A stretch of DNA of 8,123 bases from Phycisphaera sp. (lineage in GTDB: Bacteria; Planctomycetota; Phycisphaerae; Phycisphaerales; Phycisphaeraceae): the NCBI GenBank assembly GCA_029287335.1, contig JARFRI010000127.1:1-8123 (forward strand), in the 5' to 3' direction. The notes under the pieces are model-generated. The model ran no database searches, had not been told where the DNA came from, and saw nothing but the letters and a program-made list of their open reading frames with translations. The first letter of the stretch is position 1; every line of letters begins with the position of its first letter. Shown in pieces: positions 5,176 to 8,123 of this stretch. Made by a program: the position numbers and the translations under genes.

Positions 5176-6720
5176 ATGCAACTTTCATTCAACCCATCTA
5201 AACGCCCCCTCTTTTGCCTCCTGCTCCTCACCCTCGCCCTGTTGCTCCCCACACTTCCGGGGTCGGCCGAGATGGAGTCGGCGCTCCGTAACCACATCGC
5301 CAACGCCGATCTCCGCGGCACGCAGGTCTCTATCTCCGTCATGGATATCGGCGATCGCCTGCTCCTGACCGAGATCGACGACAACCGCGAGATGATCCCC
5401 GCGTCCAACATGAAGCTCGTCACCTCCGCCGCCGCGCTGCACACCCTGGGCAAGGACTTCACCTTCTCCACCCAGCTCAAACTCCTGGCCAGCAAAGAAG
5501 CACCCGCTGGCGACGGCCTGCCCGCGCTCGTGGTCCAAGGCGACGGCGACCCGGCCTTCGGCTCACCCAACGTCCTCGAAGACGCCGGCTACAACGTCGA
5601 TCAAATGCTCGGCTGGTGGCTCGACGCCATCGAAAAAACAGGACTCAACCAGTTCGGCCAAATCATCATCGACGACCGTATCTTCGACAACTCCGAAGAC
5701 CAACGCGTCCACCCCTCCTGGCCCAAGAACCAACTGCACAAGTGGTACAGCGCCCAGGTCATGGGCGTCAACTTCTTCGACAACTGCTTCCGCATCAACG
5801 CCAGCCCCACCCGCACCGGGCAAGACGCCCGCGTCACCGTCTACCCCTACGGCCCGTTCGTCAAGACCGAGCACCGCCTGACCACCGGCCGAGCCGACCA
5901 GTGGGACATCATCACTCGGCCCGACGCCAACCGCCTCGCCTTCCGCGGCACCATCCGCAACCATCAGGAACAAGACATCGCCATGCACGACCCCGCGATG
6001 GTCTTTGGCCAGGTCCTCAAGCACGAACTGTCCAAACGCAACATCACCGTGGGCGAGGTCGTCCGCCCCGCCGACGATCAACGCATGCCCGAGGGCAAGG
6101 TCCTGCACAAGCTCAACACAACGCTGCAGGCCGTGCTCAACCGCGTGAATACCGACTCGCAGAACCTCTATGCCGAGGCGATCTTAAAGCGCTCGGGCCA
6201 CGCGATCACCGGCGCGCCGGGCACGTTTGAGAACGGCGCCGCGGCGGTGCGCGAATACCTGGCCAGCACGATCAAAGACCCGACCCTCGCCGCCGCGATC
6301 AAGCTCGCCGACGGCTCGGGCCTGTCCCGCGACAACCGCATCAGCGCGCGGGCGCTCGTCGAAGTCCTGCGCGTGCAGGCGACCAGCAAAGACTTCCGCC
6401 CCTTCCTCGCGTCGATGGCCACGCCCGACAACCGAGAATCCATCCGCAAGCGCTTCTTTGACGACGACGATCAGCCCCGACTCATCGCCGACCTCTACGT
6501 CAAGACCGGCACGATCAACCACGTCAGCGCGCTATCCGGCTACCTCGTCTACCCCGACATCGGCCCCAACAAATCCGCCCGCGTCCTGGCGTTTTCCATC
6601 CTCGTCAACGGCCACGGCCTGGGCCAAGCCCGAAACATCTCCGCCGTCACGATCCGCGAACTCCAGGACCAACTGGTCCAGATCATGGATCAGGAAGCGG
6701 TCGGTGAGTTGGTGCCTTGA
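5176..6720 (+). CDS. dacB: D-alanyl-D-alanine carboxypeptidase/endopeptidase, PBP4 type (peptidase family S13)
   Basis: This penicillin-binding protein trims or opens cross-links of peptidoglycan stem peptides outside the cytoplasmic membrane. A signal peptide (residues 1-31, core FCLLLLTLALLL, likely cut after GSA31) exports it. All three active-site motifs are present: SNMK with Ser77 nucleophile and Lys80 (in IPASNMKLVTSAAAL), SQN at 328-330 (NTDSQNLYAEAIL), and KTGT at 443-446 (YVKTGTINHVSALSGYL). Between motifs one and two lies the long insert typical of S13, and DGSGLSRDNRIS (379-390) is the conserved block before KTG. At 514 residues it is slightly longer than the E. coli enzyme. ATG 5176 has no nearby Shine-Dalgarno, as the nearest purine run sits in the upstream hairpin repeat about 20 bases away, but it gives a proper signal peptide. 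It shows that the cell makes cross-linked peptidoglycan. Its 3' end recurs as a decayed fragment near 8011. Confidence 0.96.
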   Translation: MQLSFNPSKRPLFCLLLLTLALLLPTLPGSAEMESALRNHIANADLRGTQVSISVMDIGDRLLLTEIDDNREMIPASNMKLVTSAAALHTLGKDFTFSTQLKLLASKEAPAGDGLPALVVQGDGDPAFGSPNVLEDAGYNVDQMLGWWLDAIEKTGLNQFGQIIIDDRIFDNSEDQRVHPSWPKNQLHKWYSAQVMGVNFFDNCFRINASPTRTGQDARVTVYPYGPFVKTEHRLTTGRADQWDIITRPDANRLAFRGTIRNHQEQDIAMHDPAMVFGQVLKHELSKRNITVGEVVRPADDQRMPEGKVLHKLNTTLQAVLNRVNTDSQNLYAEAILKRSGHAITGAPGTFENGAAAVREYLASTIKDPTLAAAIKLADGSGLSRDNRISARALVEVLRVQATSKDFRPFLASMATPDNRESIRKRFFDDDDQPRLIADLYVKTGTINHVSALSGYLVYPDIGPNKSARVLAFSILVNGHGLGQARNISAVTIRELQDQLVQIMDQEAVGELVP

Positions 6721-6767
6721 CCCAATCAGACGCCCTAAAGCCCCATTGGCTGAATCGGGATAAAAAC

Positions 6768-6795
6768 TTGCCGCGCGGATTTCTTGTGATAGACT
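6768..6795 (+). promoter_or_regulatory. Candidate promoter of the methyltransferase gene
   Basis: TTGCCG (6768-6773) and TAGACT (6790-6795) are 16 bases apart, each matching four of six sigma-70 consensus bases, and lie about 50 bases upstream of ATG 6844. The 123-base gap after dacB shows no convincing terminator, so read-through from dacB is also possible. Confidence 0.4.
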
Positions 6796-6843
6796 CAACC
6801 CGTCTGCCATTCATCTAACTACAAAGTCGGGCTGGGGTTATCA

Positions 6844-7578
6844 ATGAGCGAGAATCGATTAGATCAAGTCATGGAATCGATCATTGCGCTGCCAGAGGAT
6901 TGGCACGGCGCGGGCAGCATGTCTGAGAAGACGCTGCGGCACCTCACCAAGGTGCTCGGCGAGATGCAGCCGATCAATTATTCGGTGGAGACCGGCTCGG
7001 GCAAGACGACCCTGTTGTTCTCGCACGCCTCGACGAATCACAAGACCTTTGCGCTGGACAGCGGCAACGGGAGCATCAGCAATGTGAAGGCAAGCCCGAT
7101 CTTCAATGCCGAGCACGTGACGTTTGTCGAAGGGCCAACGCAGATCACGATGCCGGCCTTTGATTTCGATCAACCCATCGATGTCGCGCTGATTGATGGG
7201 CCCCACGGCTACCCGTTCCCCGACCTGGAGTATTACCACCTCTACCACCACATCCGCGAGGGCGGGCTCCTGCTGCTGGACGACATCCAGATCCCGACGA
7301 TCAAGAACATCCACCGCACACTCGAAGCGGACGACATGTGGGACCTACTGGAAGTCGTCGACAACCTCTCGTTTTTCCGACGCACCGCTCACGAAGGCGT
7401 CTCGCCGACGGAAGACGGCTGGTGGAAGCAAGGCCTCAACCGCGAACTCTACGAACGCAACAGCAAGCCACCGGTGCCGCCCACGGTCCTGCAGCGCGTG
7501 GCGCGGAAGGGCAAAAGCGTCCTGCCCCCGCGCGTCAAAGGCGCCCTCAAGGTCCTGGTCCGCGGCGTCGAAGAATAG
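6844..7578 (+). CDS. Class I SAM-dependent methyltransferase (Methyltransf_24-like)
   Basis: The 244-residue cytoplasmic protein matches small class I methyltransferases such as the Methyltransf_24 group. Motif I is YSVETGSGKTTLLFS (46-60), where E49-x-G51-x-G53 forms the SAM-binding loop. FALD (69-72) supplies the acid at the end of strand two. PIDVALIDGPHGYPFPDLEYY (111-131) is the strand-four block with Asp118, and GGLLLLDDIQIP (140-151) is strand five. The last 40 residues are basic and proline-rich (RKGKSVLPPRVKG), possibly for membrane or nucleic-acid contact. The methyl acceptor is not evident. Relatives often sit in surface-glycan or secondary-metabolite clusters, which would fit the envelope theme here. 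ATG 6844 has GGGG six bases upstream. The gene appears to be transcribed alone. Confidence 0.85.
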   Translation: MSENRLDQVMESIIALPEDWHGAGSMSEKTLRHLTKVLGEMQPINYSVETGSGKTTLLFSHASTNHKTFALDSGNGSISNVKASPIFNAEHVTFVEGPTQITMPAFDFDQPIDVALIDGPHGYPFPDLEYYHLYHHIREGGLLLLDDIQIPTIKNIHRTLEADDMWDLLEVVDNLSFFRRTAHEGVSPTEDGWWKQGLNRELYERNSKPPVPPTVLQRVARKGKSVLPPRVKGALKVLVRGVEE

Positions 7579-7690
7579 TCCCGGCCGCTGGCCATCTTCA
7601 AACATCAAGACATACGGGCACCTGCAAGCGGCAGCTGAGCCGATGCTGTGAAGACACAACCGTAAATAACACCCAGCCGACTACCCGCAA

Positions 7691-7888
7691 CTACTTCGTC
7701 TCGAGGCGATAGACGGTCCCGCCTTGGCTGACGATGGCAACCAATGAGCCGTCGTCGAGCAGCCGCATGCGGTGGCCGTGCTTGGGAATGGAGAATTGCT
7801 GTGTCGATGTCTGGTTGTTCAAAACCATTTCGCCGTTCGCGTTGAGCCCCGCCGTCATCCATCGAAACCCCGGCCTAAATCCATCCAC
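7691..7888 (-). pseudogene. Short reading frame, probable C-terminal remnant of a larger protein
   Basis: The minus-strand frame ends ...RLLDDGSLVAIVSQGGTVYRLETK and has the codon usage of real genes in this window (C or G in most third positions), so it was probably coding. It can start at GTG 7888 (65 residues) or ATG 7858 (55 residues, with GGGG about nine bases upstream), but an in-frame TGA at 7901-7903 blocks extension. It has no signal peptide, membrane segment or known motif. The strand-turn pattern (LLDDGSLVAIV, GGTVYRL) looks like the edge of a beta-rich domain. I do not recognise the family. It could instead be an intact tiny protein. It converges on the methyltransferase gene across about 110 bases with no clear terminator. 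Confidence 0.45.
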
Positions 7889-8010
7889 TCGGCCACAGAA
7901 TCAGGCACCACGGGCCTGTTTCTCACGCCCCGCCGTCGCAGTTGAGACTTATCCAACTGACAGATGCGAATGCGAGGGTGTCATACTTGGCAATCATCAG
8001 CGCGACAAGG

Positions 8011-8050
8011 GCCCGAAACATCTGCCGTCACCATCCGCAAACTACAGGAC
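8011..8050 (+). pseudogene. Decayed fragment homologous to the 3' end of dacB
   Basis: Bases 8011-8050 align with 6628-6669 near the end of dacB: 37 identical positions, three substitutions (8032, 8039, 8044) and a two-base deletion after 8023. In dacB this segment encodes ARNISAVTIRELQD. Here the first half reads ARNI in one frame and the second half AVTIRKLQD in another, so the deletion is a frameshift. Just upstream, 7972-7980 reads ARV, which might echo the ARVLAF stretch of dacB, but homology there is not clear. No active-site motif survives nearby. It is best explained as debris of a second dacB-like gene or of a partial duplication. Confidence 0.65.
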
Positions 8051-8123
8051 TCATACGCATCCCCAAAGGTATTGATCCGTTTCAAAGCACCGGGCGGAAG
8101 CCAGGTGCACCCATCAGATACTG

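Larger units (their letters stand above)
7579..8123. other. Gene-poor right end with gene debris only
   Basis: After the methyltransferase stop, no intact gene is visible to the window's end. The stretch contains the minus-strand remnant (7691-7888) and the dacB-like fragment (8011-8050). Bases 7579-7690, 7889-8010 and 8051-8123 show no hairpin, repeat or open frame I can support. The pattern suggests an old insertion, deletion or rearrangement site. Confidence 0.5.

Noticed and set aside
5563..6108. Long open frames antisense to dacB and others antisense to the glycosyltransferase
   Set aside because: They are shadows caused by high GC third positions. Their translations are low-complexity, with no motif and no ribosome site, while the sense frames have complete enzyme motifs.
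6721..6760. Possible terminator hairpin after dacB
   Set aside because: The best stems are short or interrupted (CCAAT/ATTGG with a long loop, AGCC/GGCT) and no T-run follows.
6976..7011. Walker A-like string ETGSGKTT suggesting an ATPase in the 6844-7578 gene
   Set aside because: The first glycine of G-x4-GK[ST] is missing (it is Val48), and the following FALD, LIDGPHG and LLLDD blocks fit the SAM-binding fold, so this is methyltransferase motif I.

Overview
The window looks like chromosomal DNA from a GC-rich bacterium of the Planctomycetota, most likely the Phycisphaerae. This is an inference from several traits together. There is a short-leader prepilin-like protein of the kind these genomes carry in large numbers. 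Genes are loosely packed with few strong Shine-Dalgarno sites. Intergenic spaces are filled with imperfect palindromic repeats. No 16S rRNA or other decisive marker is present.

Layout, left to right. A LysR-type regulator, of which only the N-terminal 109 residues are in the window, runs leftward from about 327. An AT-rich divergent spacer follows. A secreted protein of unknown function (470-1252, +) has a His/Cys arrangement like that of clan CD peptidases and DUF4347. It converges on a prepilin-like gene (1462-2292, -), and two separate inverted repeats lie between them. The prepilin-like gene diverges from a three-gene block on the + strand: a GT4 glycosyltransferase (2556-3692), a membrane-anchored YiiX-like permuted papain-fold enzyme (about 3744-4427), and a small DUF4878-like lipoprotein (4424-4900). 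The last two overlap by ATGA, and the block ends at a strong intrinsic terminator (4931-4958). A pair of opposed hairpin repeats separates this from dacB (5176-6720, +), a PBP4-type DD-carboxypeptidase/endopeptidase. After it comes a class I SAM-dependent methyltransferase with its own candidate promoter (6844-7578, +). The last 540 bases hold only fragments: a short minus-strand reading frame that looks like the end of a larger protein, and a decayed partial copy of the 3' end of dacB.

Functional picture. Most recognisable genes concern the cell envelope: glycosyl transfer, an amidase-like hydrolase paired with a lipoprotein, peptidoglycan trimming, and a pilin-like surface protein. The glycosyltransferase, hydrolase and lipoprotein probably form one transcription unit. 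No phage, CRISPR, toxin-antitoxin, tRNA or rRNA gene is visible. I see no convincing new multi-gene system. The least expected content is the set of at least four different palindromic repeat families in 8 kb and the gene debris at the right edge.
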